Part shown: positions 1 to 8,411 of the stretch, piece after piece | Position numbering within the stretch: the first letter of the stretch is position 1 | Layout of the letters: each line of letters starts with the position of its first letter | Assembly (NCBI GenBank): GCA_002343685.1 | Contig: DDRS01000020.1 | Location: forward strand, 1-64,000 | DNA length: 64,000 nucleotides | DNA from: Thiobacillus denitrificans | GTDB taxonomy: Bacteria; Pseudomonadota; Gammaproteobacteria; Burkholderiales; Thiobacillaceae | Direction: 5' to 3' | Position numbers and translations under genes: made by a program | Notes under the pieces: generated by a model | What the model was told of the DNA's origin: nothing | The model's input: the letters and a program-made list of their open reading frames with translations, nothing else | Database searches by the model: none

Positions 1-28
1 GCGCCCCTTACCTTAAACGTTAGCTGTC
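1..28 (+). other. 3' end of an integron attC site (partial)
   Basis: The window opens in what reads as the right arm of an attC recombination site. The core GTTAGCTGTC (19-28) is the exact reverse complement of GACAGCTAAC at 621-630, the left end of the next attC. That relationship is expected when the first bases of a cassette become the R' arm on circularisation. The preceding CCTTAAACGTT resembles GCTTGAACGTT in the downstream attC. Only the right arm lies in the window, so this is inferred from the match with the complete downstream site. Confidence 0.7.
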
Positions 29-32
29 TCAA

Positions 33-629
33 ATGACTCAGCGTGTGCCCTGCTCTCGATGTGGTGAGCTAATTCTCCCCGATACCGCTGCCAAGAACGC
101 GGGGCTTTGCATGCCCTGTAAAGGTGGCTACCGGGAACGGATTGAGGAAGGAAAACGACAGCGACAGCGTGAGCGCCAGTATGAGCAGAGCGCCGAACGA
201 AAATACTGGCTTGATCTTGTCCATCGTATCTTCAATACGCCAGAGGGTTTCACTGGACTTGGCCAGCCAGAGAAGACTTATTACGCCGTGTCCTGTCTCA
301 TCGGCGAGGTATACAACGGCGGCTTTGATCAGTTTTTCTCCAATAGCAGTGGCGACTTGTATGGGCTCGCGCTTGATGGATTGTTCGAACTGGAGGCGGA
401 GAAATCAGCTGCATTGTTGGTTCAGGCAAAGGAAGTTCTATTTGGCGACGGGCTGGTTCCACTCGATCGATCCAAACGACTTGATCTGATGCCCACAGTG
501 GGGAATGACTCGCACCCTGCATGGGATCAGCTCGATGCACTTGATAAGGCGTTCTATAGTGATCCGGATCAGTTATCAGAGAGGTGCAAGGCGTATGCGA
601 TCGAGCATCACCTATACTCCGACAGCTAA
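33..629 (+). CDS. Zinc-ribbon + DMP19 (DUF4375) domain protein, integron cassette gene
   Basis: A 198-residue protein. The N-terminal 30 residues hold two CxxC pairs (CSRC and CMPC), a likely zinc ribbon. A charged, Arg/Gln-rich helix follows at about 35-55, then a domain from about 60 with the NGGFDQFFSNSSGD motif typical of DMP19/DUF4375. Some DMP19-like proteins are described as DNA mimics, but the function of this group is not established. The gene fills most of a cassette bounded by attC sequences at 1-28 and 621-697. The cassette has almost no 5' leader, so expression probably depends on an upstream array promoter. Family assignment is good; function is unknown. Confidence 0.8.
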   Translation: MTQRVPCSRCGELILPDTAAKNAGLCMPCKGGYRERIEEGKRQRQRERQYEQSAERKYWLDLVHRIFNTPEGFTGLGQPEKTYYAVSCLIGEVYNGGFDQFFSNSSGDLYGLALDGLFELEAEKSAALLVQAKEVLFGDGLVPLDRSKRLDLMPTVGNDSHPAWDQLDALDKAFYSDPDQLSERCKAYAIEHHLYSDS

Positions 630-697
630 CACTGCGCTCCAAGGGACAGGCCAAAAGCTGCGCTTTTGCCCTGCCCCTGAGCTTGAACGTTGATCCG
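621..697 (+). other. Integron attC (59-base-element) site
   Basis: The imperfect palindrome starts with AGCTAAC (624-630), which overlaps the stop codon of the cassette gene, and ends at GTT (689-691). The outer arms pair (about CTGCGCTCC to GAGCTTGAACG). The centre forms a perfect CAAAAGC / GCTTTTG hairpin (about 652-667). The length of about 70 bp and the AAC...GTT borders fit attC sites. The bases after GTT (GATC) do not repeat the GTTAGCT core, which suggests that this is the last cassette and that sequence beyond about 692 is outside the array. Confidence 0.75.
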
Positions 698-837
698 CGT
701 CGACCGGTCACAAGCCAGTAGCGGCCGTATTTGCCGTGCTGAGCAAAAGGCCGCTTTGGCCGAAAAGCGGATAGCGCCTGATCCGGATTTCCCAGTTTGC
801 CAGTATCAACCTAGACCTGTTGGTGTCGAGCGAAACA

Positions 838-1383
838 CTACTTCGCCCGCAGCGCGCTCCAGCCCTTCGCCTTCATGCACAGCAACAGCCCCCGCGTGGC
901 CGTCTGGGTTTGCTGGGTCTGCACCGGACGATGCGCCTCGCCCAATTGCGCCACACATGCGTTGGTATCGGCTTCGAGGCCGTTGGCGCCGCTGCCGGCT
1001 TTCCACCACGAGCTCACCTTGAAGGTATCCAGCATGTCGGGCTTGCGTGTCGCGGCGGGCCTATCGGCGTGCTGCTCGCTAGGCGCGGCGCTCGTCGCGT
1101 TTTCGATCCGTATATTGCTGGGGATGACGGAGGCCTCGATGACGGGGTCGACGTCCATGGGCTCCATCCTGCCCAAATTCTGAACGGTCCAGCCACTGTC
1201 GGCCATGCACTTCTGGTACGCGGCGTCGTCGCCTTGTTTCCGACAGGTTTTCTTGGTGGCTTCCAGGTCGCCCGACGTGGCGCCGCGCTTGTAGGCGAAC
1301 TCGCCGCAGCCGCTGAACAGCAAGGCAAGCAGCATCAGGGTGCAGGTGCTACGGAGGGTACGGGTTGGGGCGAAATCGATCAT
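838..1383 (-). CDS. Putative lipoprotein of unknown function (intact copy)
   Basis: 181 residues from the ATG at 1383, which has AAGGA seven bases upstream; a TTG one codon earlier is less likely. A signal sequence ends in the lipobox LFSGC with lipidated Cys about residue 26. The mature part has several cysteines (CRKQGDDAAYQKCMADSGW and later NACVAQLGE, LLCMKAKGW), with repeated 'C-M-A/K-x-x-G-W' ends. No family with known function is recognised. It is divergent from urtA. A frameshifted copy lies at 14965-15445 upstream of the porin gene, with its 5' region also duplicated, so gene and promoter were copied as a unit. Confidence 0.7.
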   Translation of the reverse strand: MIDFAPTRTLRSTCTLMLLALLFSGCGEFAYKRGATSGDLEATKKTCRKQGDDAAYQKCMADSGWTVQNLGRMEPMDVDPVIEASVIPSNIRIENATSAAPSEQHADRPAATRKPDMLDTFKVSSWWKAGSGANGLEADTNACVAQLGEAHRPVQTQQTQTATRGLLLCMKAKGWSALRAK

Positions 1384-1468
1384 CAATAGTCCTTCTGTAG
1401 GCGTCCGCGTCGATCATCCGACACCGCAAAAGGTAGCACCGCTGTCCGCAGTCAGCCATCCGTTCCGT

Positions 1469-1482
1469 CTACGTAGGATGAC
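1469..1482. promoter_or_regulatory. CTACGTAGGATGAC motif, copy A (lipoprotein/urtA intergenic)
   Basis: CTACGTAGGATGAC includes the palindrome CTACGTAG. The same 14-mer occurs at 15498-15511 upstream of the porin gene, and a relative (CTAAGTCAGATGAC) lies at 1738-1751. Copy A is about 85 bases upstream of the minus-strand lipoprotein gene. No -10-like hexamer is found at the spacing seen with the other two copies, so it may serve the lipoprotein gene or be a relic of duplication. The rest of the 466-base gap between the lipoprotein gene and urtA shows no other gene. Confidence 0.4.
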
Positions 1483-1736
1483 GTATCTTCTGCGCCGAAG
1501 CCCTGACGTCGAGGACATCCCGGGTGACGCATGTGATGTCGCCGTGGATGTCTGTTCTGGGCAACCAGCCCATCCGACCCACGTTGATGACGATGTCGCC
1601 ACCCAGAAATACGGAATTCGTCAGGAAACTGCGTTCGATCGCCGGATAACGTCCCCGGGTTTCAGCGCGGCCTGAGTCCTTTTGTCGCGCGGAAAGTGCG
1701 GCCCTGTTTCGAGCCTTCCGCAAGCCTGCGCGGCAA

Positions 1737-1783
1737 CCTAAGTCAGATGACGTATTCATCTCCTGCCCGGGAAATCCTACTGT
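1737..1783 (+). promoter_or_regulatory. Putative activator site and promoter of urtA
   Basis: CCTAAGTCAGATGACGTATT starts at 1737. GATGAC (1746-1751) is followed after 26 bases by TACTGT (1778-1783), a possible -10. The porin upstream region has the matching arrangement: GATGAC (15506-15511), 26 bases, TAATCT (15538-15543). The flanks also match (GCGCGGC before, TTCAT-YYCC after). The conserved block would cover about -50 to -65, where a NarL/LuxR-type activator commonly binds. The adjacent permease-kinase/LuxR pair is the obvious candidate regulator, but that link is inference. Confidence 0.45.
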
Positions 1784-1849
1784 TCGGCCACAGCTTTTTG
1801 ATTCGCGAGTTGTTCGATGTTTCCCACAATCCAGCAAGGAGTAATTGTC

Positions 1850-3139
1850 ATGCTAAGCAAGAAATCAAGATTTTCCGCTACTGATTCTTGTGGTCGGTCC
1901 GGAAATGGCGCGGCTGTGCCATTTCGAAATCAGATTGCGCTTGCCGTAGTTGGCGCATTCATGTTTGCCGCTGCGGGAAGTGCTTTTGCAGAGACGCCCC
2001 CTACAAGCAAAGTCAACACAACGCATCTGGCGGTCACCGACAAGGAAGTCATCGTGGGGCAGCTGCATTCGTCGACGGGAACGATGGCGATCTCGGAAAC
2101 CGGCTCGATCGAGGCGGAGCGTCTGGCGATCGAACAGATCAATGCCGCGGGCGGTGTTCTCGGCCGGAAGATCAAGATCATCGAGGAGGATGGTGCGTCC
2201 GACTGGCCGACATTTGCCGAGAAGGCCAAGAAACTCCTGGAAGAAAACCACGTGGCGGCCATCTTCGGCTGCTGGACATCGGCTTCGCGCAAGGCGGTGC
2301 TCCCCGTTCTGGAACGCGACAATGGCCTGCTGTACTACCCGACGTTCTATGAAGGCCTGGAGCAGTCCAAGAATGTCGTCTACACGGGGCAGGAAGCGAC
2401 GCAGCAGGTGTTCGCCGGACTTGACTGGGTTGCGAAGACCAAACATGCCAAGACTTTCTACCTGATCGGTTCGGACTACATCTGGCCGCGCACCACCATG
2501 AAGCTGGCCCGCAAGTACATCGAGACCGTACTGCACGGGAAAGTGGTCGGCGAGGAGTATGCCGCCCTGGGCAGCACCGCATTCGGTTCGACCATCAACA
2601 AGATTCGTCTGAAGAAACCCGACGTGATCTACGCCGCGGTCGTGGGCGGTTCCAACGTGTCCTGGTTCAAGCAGCTGAAGGCGGCCGGCATCACCGGCAA
2701 GACCAACACTCTCCTGACTCTGTCGGTGACCGAGGATGAGGCGAAGGGTATCGGCGGCGAGAACCTGCTCGGTTTCTATTCGGCGATGAAATACTTCCAA
2801 TCGCTCGATACGCCCCGCAACAAGGAGTTTGTGAAACAGTTCAAGGCGAAGTTCGGTGCGGACGCGCCCATCGGCGATGTGACGCAGGCGGCCTACGAAG
2901 GTCCGTGGCTGTGGAAGGCCGCTGTTGAGAAGGCCGGCAGCTTTGACACCGACAAGGTGGTGAAGGCCGAGGAGAGCGGGAAGATTACCTTCGATGCACC
3001 GGAAGGGATGGTTTACCTGGAGCCCAACCATCACCTGAGGACCCGTCTGCGGGTTGGCGAATGGCGCGCGGATGGTCAGGCCGACATCGTGTACACCTCC
3101 GACTACATCATGCCGAATCCTTTCCCCAAGGGCTATTAA
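1850..3139 (+). CDS. urtA: Urea/short-chain amide ABC transporter, substrate-binding protein
   Basis: 429 residues from the ATG at 1850, which has AAGGAG eight bases upstream. A long n-region is followed by a signal peptide ending ...AGSAFA about residue 48. The mature protein is a type I periplasmic binding protein of the UrtA/FmdD branch (VTDKEVIVGQLHSSTGTMAI, FGCWTSASRKAVLPVLE, GLLYYPTFYEGLEQS, LRTRLRVGEWRADGQ). It would capture urea or short-chain amides in the periplasm for UrtBC/UrtDE. Five genes follow in order in the same direction. Because formamidase and amidase genes lie in the same operon, FmdD-type amide specificity is as likely as pure urea specificity. A strong hairpin after the gene may raise its level over the membrane components. 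Confidence 0.92.
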   Translation: MLSKKSRFSATDSCGRSGNGAAVPFRNQIALAVVGAFMFAAAGSAFAETPPTSKVNTTHLAVTDKEVIVGQLHSSTGTMAISETGSIEAERLAIEQINAAGGVLGRKIKIIEEDGASDWPTFAEKAKKLLEENHVAAIFGCWTSASRKAVLPVLERDNGLLYYPTFYEGLEQSKNVVYTGQEATQQVFAGLDWVAKTKHAKTFYLIGSDYIWPRTTMKLARKYIETVLHGKVVGEEYAALGSTAFGSTINKIRLKKPDVIYAAVVGGSNVSWFKQLKAAGITGKTNTLLTLSVTEDEAKGIGGENLLGFYSAMKYFQSLDTPRNKEFVKQFKAKFGADAPIGDVTQAAYEGPWLWKAAVEKAGSFDTDKVVKAEESGKITFDAPEGMVYLEPNHHLRTRLRVGEWRADGQADIVYTSDYIMPNPFPKGY

Positions 3140-3148
3140 TCCAGTGTT

Positions 3149-3181
3149 GGCCATCCATCGTTCGACGAACGATGGATGGCC
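3149..3181 (+). terminator. Perfect 16-bp intercistronic hairpin between urtA and urtB
   Basis: GGCCATCCATCGTTCG (3149-3164), one base, then its exact reverse complement (3166-3181). No T-tract follows, so it is more likely an mRNA-stabilising or attenuating hairpin than a full terminator. That arrangement is common after binding-protein genes in ABC operons, where the 3' end of the first message is protected and the distal genes are expressed less. Confidence 0.7.
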
Positions 3182-3226
3182 CGTTTGCTGAAACATATGA
3201 CTGACTAGCGTCATTGGAGAGTTTGC

Positions 3227-4150
3227 ATGGACGGTTATTCGCTAACGGATCTGTGGTCAATCCTGGTCATGCAGGGTTTCTCGGGATTGAGCTTGTTCAG
3301 CGTGCTGCTGCTGATGGCTCTTGGACTGGCAATCATCTTCGGACAGATGGGCGTCATCAACATGGCCCATGGCGAGTTCATGACGATCGGCGCCTACACG
3401 ATCTACTTGTGCTCGAAGATCACGGAACAGTATTTCCCGGCGCTGATGCCTTATTACTTCGTGATCGCAATTTTTGCAGCATTCGCAATAGCGTTTGCGA
3501 TCGGATACCTGGTCGAGTTTTCATTGATCAGGCACTTGTACAAACGTCCTCTGGATACGCTGCTTGCAACTTGGGGCCTGAGCCTGATCATGCAGCAGAT
3601 ATTCAGGTCGACCTTCGGCGCGCGTGAAGTCAGTGCGACCCTACCGGACTGGCTGATGGGGTCCTGGAAACCTACGCCGGACATCGACATTCCGCTCAAC
3701 GGACTTTTCGTGATGGGTATTTCGATCATCGTAACCATCGCAGTCGTCCTGTTCCTGTACCGCACATCATGGGGACTCAAGGTGCGTGCCACCACACAGA
3801 ACCGGGTCATGGCCGGTGCGGTTGGCATCAATACCAAGAAAGTTGACCGGATCACGTTTGCGGTCGGATGCGGGATCGCGGGCATCGCGGGCGCCAGTTT
3901 CACGACGATCGCGTCCACAGGCCCGACCAGCGGCTCCCTCTATATCGTCGATACCTTCCTGGTCGTGGTGTTCGGCGGCGCGTCAAGCGTGGTCGGCACG
4001 GTTCTGTCCGCGTTCTCCATTGCCCAGGCGCAATCGATTCTGACGTTCTTCATGACAGAAGCCATGGGCAAGGTGGTTACCTTGATGGCCATCATCGTCA
4101 TCCTGATGCTGCGCCCGGAAGGTTTGTTCACCAGCAAGGTAAGAAGATAG
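3227..4150 (+). CDS. urtB: Urea/amide ABC transporter permease UrtB
   Basis: 307 residues, a LivH-type branched-chain-like permease with about eight hydrophobic segments. It carries the family signature GLAIIFGQMGVINMAHGEF near residues 30-50 and GGASSVVGTVLSAF near the C-terminus. With UrtC it would form the inner-membrane channel for substrate delivered by UrtA. Some UrtB proteins carry a long periplasmic N-terminal extension; this one does not and has the compact FmdE-like length. It is preceded by TTGGAGAG upstream of the ATG and followed 16 bases later by urtC. Confidence 0.9.
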   Translation: MDGYSLTDLWSILVMQGFSGLSLFSVLLLMALGLAIIFGQMGVINMAHGEFMTIGAYTIYLCSKITEQYFPALMPYYFVIAIFAAFAIAFAIGYLVEFSLIRHLYKRPLDTLLATWGLSLIMQQIFRSTFGAREVSATLPDWLMGSWKPTPDIDIPLNGLFVMGISIIVTIAVVLFLYRTSWGLKVRATTQNRVMAGAVGINTKKVDRITFAVGCGIAGIAGASFTTIASTGPTSGSLYIVDTFLVVVFGGASSVVGTVLSAFSIAQAQSILTFFMTEAMGKVVTLMAIIVILMLRPEGLFTSKVRR

Positions 4151-4166
4151 GTCGAGTAAGGGAAAA

Positions 4167-5318
4167 ATGATGAACGCTTTCTACAGTAAATGGTTGGGCG
4201 GAAAAAGAGGTGCCATTGAGCTCGCAGTGCTGGCTGCGTTCATATTCATCGTCATGCCGCTGTGGCTGGACATTTTTCGCCTCAACATGGTCGGCAAATA
4301 CCTGACCTACGCCTTTGCCGCCGTGGGCTTGGTCATGGTGTGGGGGTATGGCGGGATATTGAGCCTGGGGCAGGGTATCTTCTTCGGGATCGGCGGCTAT
4401 TGCATGGCCATGTTCCTGAAACTGGAGGCTTCCGATCTGGCGAGCACGGCCCGTCAGACTACGCCAGGCATCCCGGATTTCATGGACTGGAACCAGGTGA
4501 CAAGCCTGCCGCTGATATGGGAGCCGTTCCATAGCCTGACATTCACGCTGATTGCAATCCTCGTGCTGCCATCCGTGGTTGCCTATGTGATTGGCGTGGC
4601 AATGTTCAAGCGGCGTGTCGGCGGCGTGTATTTCTCGATCATCACGCAGGCCATTGCGGCAATCCTGACGATTCTGGTCGTCGGGCAGCAAGGCATGACC
4701 GGCGGCATCAACGGCATTACCGACCTCAAGACGCTGCACGGCTGGAACATCAACACGAATTCAGCGAAATACATCCTGTACTACCTCAACGGCGCCTTGC
4801 TGATCGGCGCAATCGTGCTGTGCAAGTTTGTCCTGTCATCCAAACTGGGCCGCCTGCTGCTTGCGATGCGCGACAAGGAGGACCGGGTCAGGTTCTCAGG
4901 CTATGACGTGGCCAATTTCAAGATCTTCACGTTCAGCCTGGGCGCGGTAATTTCCGCCATAGGCGGGGCAATGTTTACCCTGCAGGTCGGCTTCATGTCG
5001 CCCTCGATCATCGGCATTGTGCCGTCGATCGAAATGGTGATTTTCGCGGCGATCGGCGGGCGCATGTCGCTGGTCGGGGCCGTCTACGGAACCCTGCTGG
5101 TGAACTACGGCAAAACGGCGTTCTCGGAATCGTTCCCCTCGCTCTGGCTGTTCCTGATGGGCGCGCTCTTCATCGGCGTCGTCATGGTCTTCCCCAACGG
5201 CCTGGCCGGTCTGTACGACACCTATTTGAAAGGACGGCTGGAGAAGGTGATGGCAAAACTCAGGGAAAGAGGCCCGCTCCGGAAGTTGAGCCCAGTTAAG
5301 GCGGGAGTCCAGAAATGA
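4167..5318 (+). CDS. urtC: Urea/amide ABC transporter permease UrtC
   Basis: 383 residues, LivM-type permease with a long hydrophobic N-terminal half (WGYGGILSLGQGIFFGIGGY signature) and the conserved AMRDKEDRVRFSGYDVANFK loop, which contacts the ATPases in this family. Two ATGs occur in tandem (4167 and 4170), so the start is uncertain by one codon. The 3' end overlaps urtD by four bases (ATGA), indicating translational coupling. It pairs with UrtB in the membrane. Confidence 0.9.
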   Translation: MMNAFYSKWLGGKRGAIELAVLAAFIFIVMPLWLDIFRLNMVGKYLTYAFAAVGLVMVWGYGGILSLGQGIFFGIGGYCMAMFLKLEASDLASTARQTTPGIPDFMDWNQVTSLPLIWEPFHSLTFTLIAILVLPSVVAYVIGVAMFKRRVGGVYFSIITQAIAAILTILVVGQQGMTGGINGITDLKTLHGWNINTNSAKYILYYLNGALLIGAIVLCKFVLSSKLGRLLLAMRDKEDRVRFSGYDVANFKIFTFSLGAVISAIGGAMFTLQVGFMSPSIIGIVPSIEMVIFAAIGGRMSLVGAVYGTLLVNYGKTAFSESFPSLWLFLMGALFIGVVMVFPNGLAGLYDTYLKGRLEKVMAKLRERGPLRKLSPVKAGVQK

Positions 5319-6055
5319 GCAACGAACTCGTATTGGCTGTTGAGGATTTGACGGTTTCGTTCGATGGGTTCAAGGCGGTGGACAAGCTGAACCTGTATGT
5401 GGAAAAGAACGAGTTGCGCGTCATCATCGGGCCCAATGGCGCCGGAAAAACCACGGTCCTGGATCTCATTTGCGGGAGAACGAAGGCGACCAGCGGCTCC
5501 ATCAAGTTCAAGGACATCGAACTCACCAAGTACCCGGAATACAAGATCGTGCAGGTGGGGGTCGGCCGGAAATTTCAGACGCCCTCCATCTATGAAAATC
5601 TGTCGGTTCTGGAAAACCTGGAAATTTCCTTCCCCCGCGGGCGCGGCGTTTTCGGGTCATTGGTGTTTGCACGTACCCAGGACGTTGTTGACCGGATCAT
5701 GGAAATCGCCGAGATGATTTTCCTGTCCGACCAGTTGGAAGTGCAGGCCGGGTTGCTCAGCCACGGGCAGAAGCAGTGGCTTGAGATCGGGATGCTGCTG
5801 ATACAGGACCCGGAGTTGCTGATGCTGGATGAGCCGGTGGCTGGAATGAGCGTGTCCGAGCGTGAAAAGACCGCCGAGCTACTGAACAGGATATCGCAGG
5901 GACGATCGGTGATCGTGATTGAGCACGATATGGAATTCGTCAAGCGTATCGCACACAAGGTGACCGTGTTGCATCAGGGCAAGCTGCTGGCGGAAGGGAA
6001 TATGGATGCGGTGCAAAGCAATCCCAAAGTCATTGAAGTCTATCTCGGGCACTGA
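5315..6055 (+). CDS. urtD: Urea/amide ABC transporter ATPase UrtD
   Basis: 246 residues, LivG-type ATPase. Walker A GPNGAGKTT is near residue 42, the signature is LSHGQKQWLEIGMLL and Walker B is LLMLDEPVAGM, followed by the switch IEHDMEFV. The glutamine/tryptophan-rich signature (GQKQWLEIG) is characteristic of UrtD rather than amino-acid LivG. It couples ATP hydrolysis to UrtBC and is translationally coupled to urtC; urtE follows after nine bases. Confidence 0.92.
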   Translation: MSNELVLAVEDLTVSFDGFKAVDKLNLYVEKNELRVIIGPNGAGKTTVLDLICGRTKATSGSIKFKDIELTKYPEYKIVQVGVGRKFQTPSIYENLSVLENLEISFPRGRGVFGSLVFARTQDVVDRIMEIAEMIFLSDQLEVQAGLLSHGQKQWLEIGMLLIQDPELLMLDEPVAGMSVSEREKTAELLNRISQGRSVIVIEHDMEFVKRIAHKVTVLHQGKLLAEGNMDAVQSNPKVIEVYLGH

Positions 6056-6064
6056 GGAAATTCC

Positions 6065-6766
6065 ATGTCAAACAGCATGTTTAGCGTCAACGGGGTCGAC
6101 TCCGGCTATGGCCAGAGTCATGTGATTCACGATTTGAACCTCGATGTCGGAAAAAAGGAAATCGTTGCGGTGATGGGTCGCAACGGCATGGGCAAGACCA
6201 CGCTTTTCAAGACATTGATGGGGATCATTCCGGCGACCCGCGGCAGCATTTCCGTGGACGGAAACAAGCTGGACGGTCTTGAATCTCATCAACGCGTTCA
6301 GCAGGGCCTGGCGTACGTGCCCCAGGGGCGGATGATCTTTTCCAACATGACCGTTGTCGAGAATATCCAGACCGGACTTCCGCCTTCCGCGCAGGGTGTC
6401 GTGCCGGAAGAGTTGTACGCGCTGTTCCCCGTGTTGTTCGACATGCGGGCGCGCAAGGGGGGAAACCTGTCCGGCGGGCAACAGCAGCAATTGGCAATCG
6501 CACGGGCGCTGGCCACCAATCCCAAGGTGTTGCTGCTCGACGAGCCGACCGAAGGCATCCAGCCATCCATCATCAAGGACATCGCAAAGAGCCTGAAAGA
6601 GATCCGCGACTTGCGCGATCTCACCATCGTGGTGTCCGAGCAGGTACTCAGTTTTACGCTGGATATCGCCGACCGATTTTTCGTCATCGACAAGGGCAAG
6701 TTCGTTTACGAGGACAAGCGCGCGAATGTCGACGAAAAGACCATTAGCCGATACCTGTCGATTTAA
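6065..6766 (+). CDS. urtE: Urea/amide ABC transporter ATPase UrtE
   Basis: 233 residues, LivF-type ATPase. Walker A is GRNGMGKTT, signature LSGGQQQQLAIARAL, Walker B VLLLDEPTEGIQP, and D-loop/H-switch region IVVSEQVLSFTLDIADR. The EGIQPSI stretch is typical of UrtE. It forms the second nucleotide-binding subunit with UrtD. The next gene, fmdA, starts 57 bases downstream with its own strong AAGGAG site, so transport and hydrolysis are probably on one transcript. Confidence 0.92.
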   Translation: MSNSMFSVNGVDSGYGQSHVIHDLNLDVGKKEIVAVMGRNGMGKTTLFKTLMGIIPATRGSISVDGNKLDGLESHQRVQQGLAYVPQGRMIFSNMTVVENIQTGLPPSAQGVVPEELYALFPVLFDMRARKGGNLSGGQQQQLAIARALATNPKVLLLDEPTEGIQPSIIKDIAKSLKEIRDLRDLTIVVSEQVLSFTLDIADRFFVIDKGKFVYEDKRANVDEKTISRYLSI

Positions 6767-6823
6767 AGATTGATTTGATCCGAACCAGGCGCTGACCCAA
6801 TTCCTAACACAAGGAGAAATTTC

Positions 6824-8050
6824 ATGGCTGACACACTCATCAAGGTTGATCTGAACCAGTCCCCGTATGACAACGAGATGATCCACAACCGCTGGCATCC
6901 CGATATTCCCATGGCCTGTTGGGTCAATCCGGGCGACGATTTCATCCTCGAGACCTACGACTGGACCGGTGGCTACATCAAGAACAACGACAGCGCCGAC
7001 GACGTGCGTGACATCGATCTGACGACGGTGCACTACCTGTCGGGTCCGGTCGGCGTGAAAGGTGCCGAACCTGGCGACCTGCTGGTGGTCGACCTGCTGG
7101 ACATCGGCGCCAAGCAGGACAGCCTGTGGGGCTTCAACGGTTTCTTCAGCAAGAAAAACGGGGGCGGCTTTCTGACCGAGCACTTCCCGCTGGCGCAGAA
7201 GTCGATCTGGGACATCGAGGGCATGTTCACGCGCTCGCGCCACGTGCCGGGCGTCAGCTACGCCGGCCTGATCCACCCCGGGCTGATCGGCTGCCTGCCG
7301 GACGCGAAAATGCTGGCCGAGTGGAACAAGCGCGAACAGGAATTGATCGATTCCAACCCGACCGGCGGCCTGGCCAACCCGCCCTTCCCGGGCACCGCGC
7401 ACATGGGCAAGCTGGTGGGCGATGCCAAAGCCAAGGCGGCAGCCGAGGGCGCCCGTACCGTGCCAGGCCGCGAACACGGTGGCAACTGCGACATCAAGGA
7501 CCTCTCGCGCGGCGCCAAGGTCTATTTTCCGGTCTACGTGGACGGTGCCGGCCTGAGTGTGGGCGATCTGCACTTCAGCCAGGGCGACGGCGAGATCACC
7601 TTCTGCGGTGCGATCGAGATGGCCGGCTGGGTGCACATGCGCGTGTCGCTCCTGAAGGGTGGGATGGCGAAGTACGGCATCAAGAACCCGATCTTCAAGC
7701 CGAGTCCGATCACCCCGAGCTACAACGACTACCTGATTTTCGAGGGCGTGTCGGTCGACGAGCAGGGCAAGCAACATTATCTGGACGTCAACGTGGCATA
7801 CCGGCAGGCCTGCCTGAACGCGATCGAATACCTGAAGAAATTCGGCTACTCGGGTGCGCAGGCTTACTCGATCCTGGGTACCGCACCCGTGCAGGGGCAC
7901 ATCAGCGGCGTGGTCGACGTGCCGAATGCCTGCGCCACATTATGGGTGCCGACGCAGATATTCGACTTTGACATCAACCCGAGCGCGGCCGGTCCGGTGA
8001 AGTATCTCGACGGCTCAATCGACATGCCGTTGTCGCAGGACAAGGAATAA
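6824..8050 (+). CDS. fmdA: Formamidase (acetamidase/formamidase family)
   Basis: 408 residues, the usual FmdA length. FmdA hydrolyses formamide to formate and ammonia in the cytoplasm. It matches FmdA/AmdA across its length: MADTLIKVDLNQSPYDNEM at the start, NRWHPDIPMACWVNPGDDF, the GREHGGNCDIKDLSRG block and LHFSQGDGEITFCGAIEMAG. In Methylophilus-type systems fmdA lies with the amide porin and ABC transporter genes, as here. GC and codon choice look richer than in the upstream urt genes, which may point to separate histories. Confidence 0.95.
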   Translation: MADTLIKVDLNQSPYDNEMIHNRWHPDIPMACWVNPGDDFILETYDWTGGYIKNNDSADDVRDIDLTTVHYLSGPVGVKGAEPGDLLVVDLLDIGAKQDSLWGFNGFFSKKNGGGFLTEHFPLAQKSIWDIEGMFTRSRHVPGVSYAGLIHPGLIGCLPDAKMLAEWNKREQELIDSNPTGGLANPPFPGTAHMGKLVGDAKAKAAAEGARTVPGREHGGNCDIKDLSRGAKVYFPVYVDGAGLSVGDLHFSQGDGEITFCGAIEMAGWVHMRVSLLKGGMAKYGIKNPIFKPSPITPSYNDYLIFEGVSVDEQGKQHYLDVNVAYRQACLNAIEYLKKFGYSGAQAYSILGTAPVQGHISGVVDVPNACATLWVPTQIFDFDINPSAAGPVKYLDGSIDMPLSQDKE

Positions 8051-8054
8051 GGCC

Positions 8055-8387
8055 ATGCCGGTCTATGACTATCACTGCCCCGATTGCGGGACATTCGAGG
8101 TGATGCGCCGCATGGATAACCGTGATGCCCCGGCCGTATGCCCCCACTGCGGACTGACGGCGGGGCGGGTGATGCTCGCCACGCCGTCGTTCCCGACCAT
8201 GGCCAGGGATACGCGGCGCGCCATGGAGACCAACGAACGCGCCCGCCACGAGCCGAAGTCGTCCTCGCAGCATCCGCGCGGCTGCAGCTGCTGCGGGCAT
8301 AAATCATCGAGTCGCGCCGAGAGCGGTTCGCAGTCGCTTGCGCCGAAGTCGTTCGCCAACAGGCGGCCATGGATGATCAGTCACTAA
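8055..8387 (+). CDS. fmdB: FmdB-type zinc-ribbon regulatory protein
   Basis: 110 residues, starting five bases after fmdA. The N-terminus has the FmdB zinc ribbon: YDYHCPDCGTFEVM with a second pair CPHCG near residue 32. A C-terminal CSCCG cluster lies near residues 76-80, in a Ser/Arg-rich tail. FmdB was named as a putative regulator of formamidase expression; its mechanism is not firmly established. Position and sequence make the family call secure, and the regulatory role is by analogy. Confidence 0.88.
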   Translation: MPVYDYHCPDCGTFEVMRRMDNRDAPAVCPHCGLTAGRVMLATPSFPTMARDTRRAMETNERARHEPKSSSQHPRGCSCCGHKSSSRAESGSQSLAPKSFANRRPWMISH

Positions 8388-8411
8388 CCACGCGTTCCAG
8401 AAAGGATAGAA

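Noticed and set aside
751..770. Hairpin CCGCTTT...AAAGCGG after the integron attC
   Set aside because: A short stem of common sequence type. It lacks AAC/GTT borders, so it is not another attC, and has no T-tract for a terminator.
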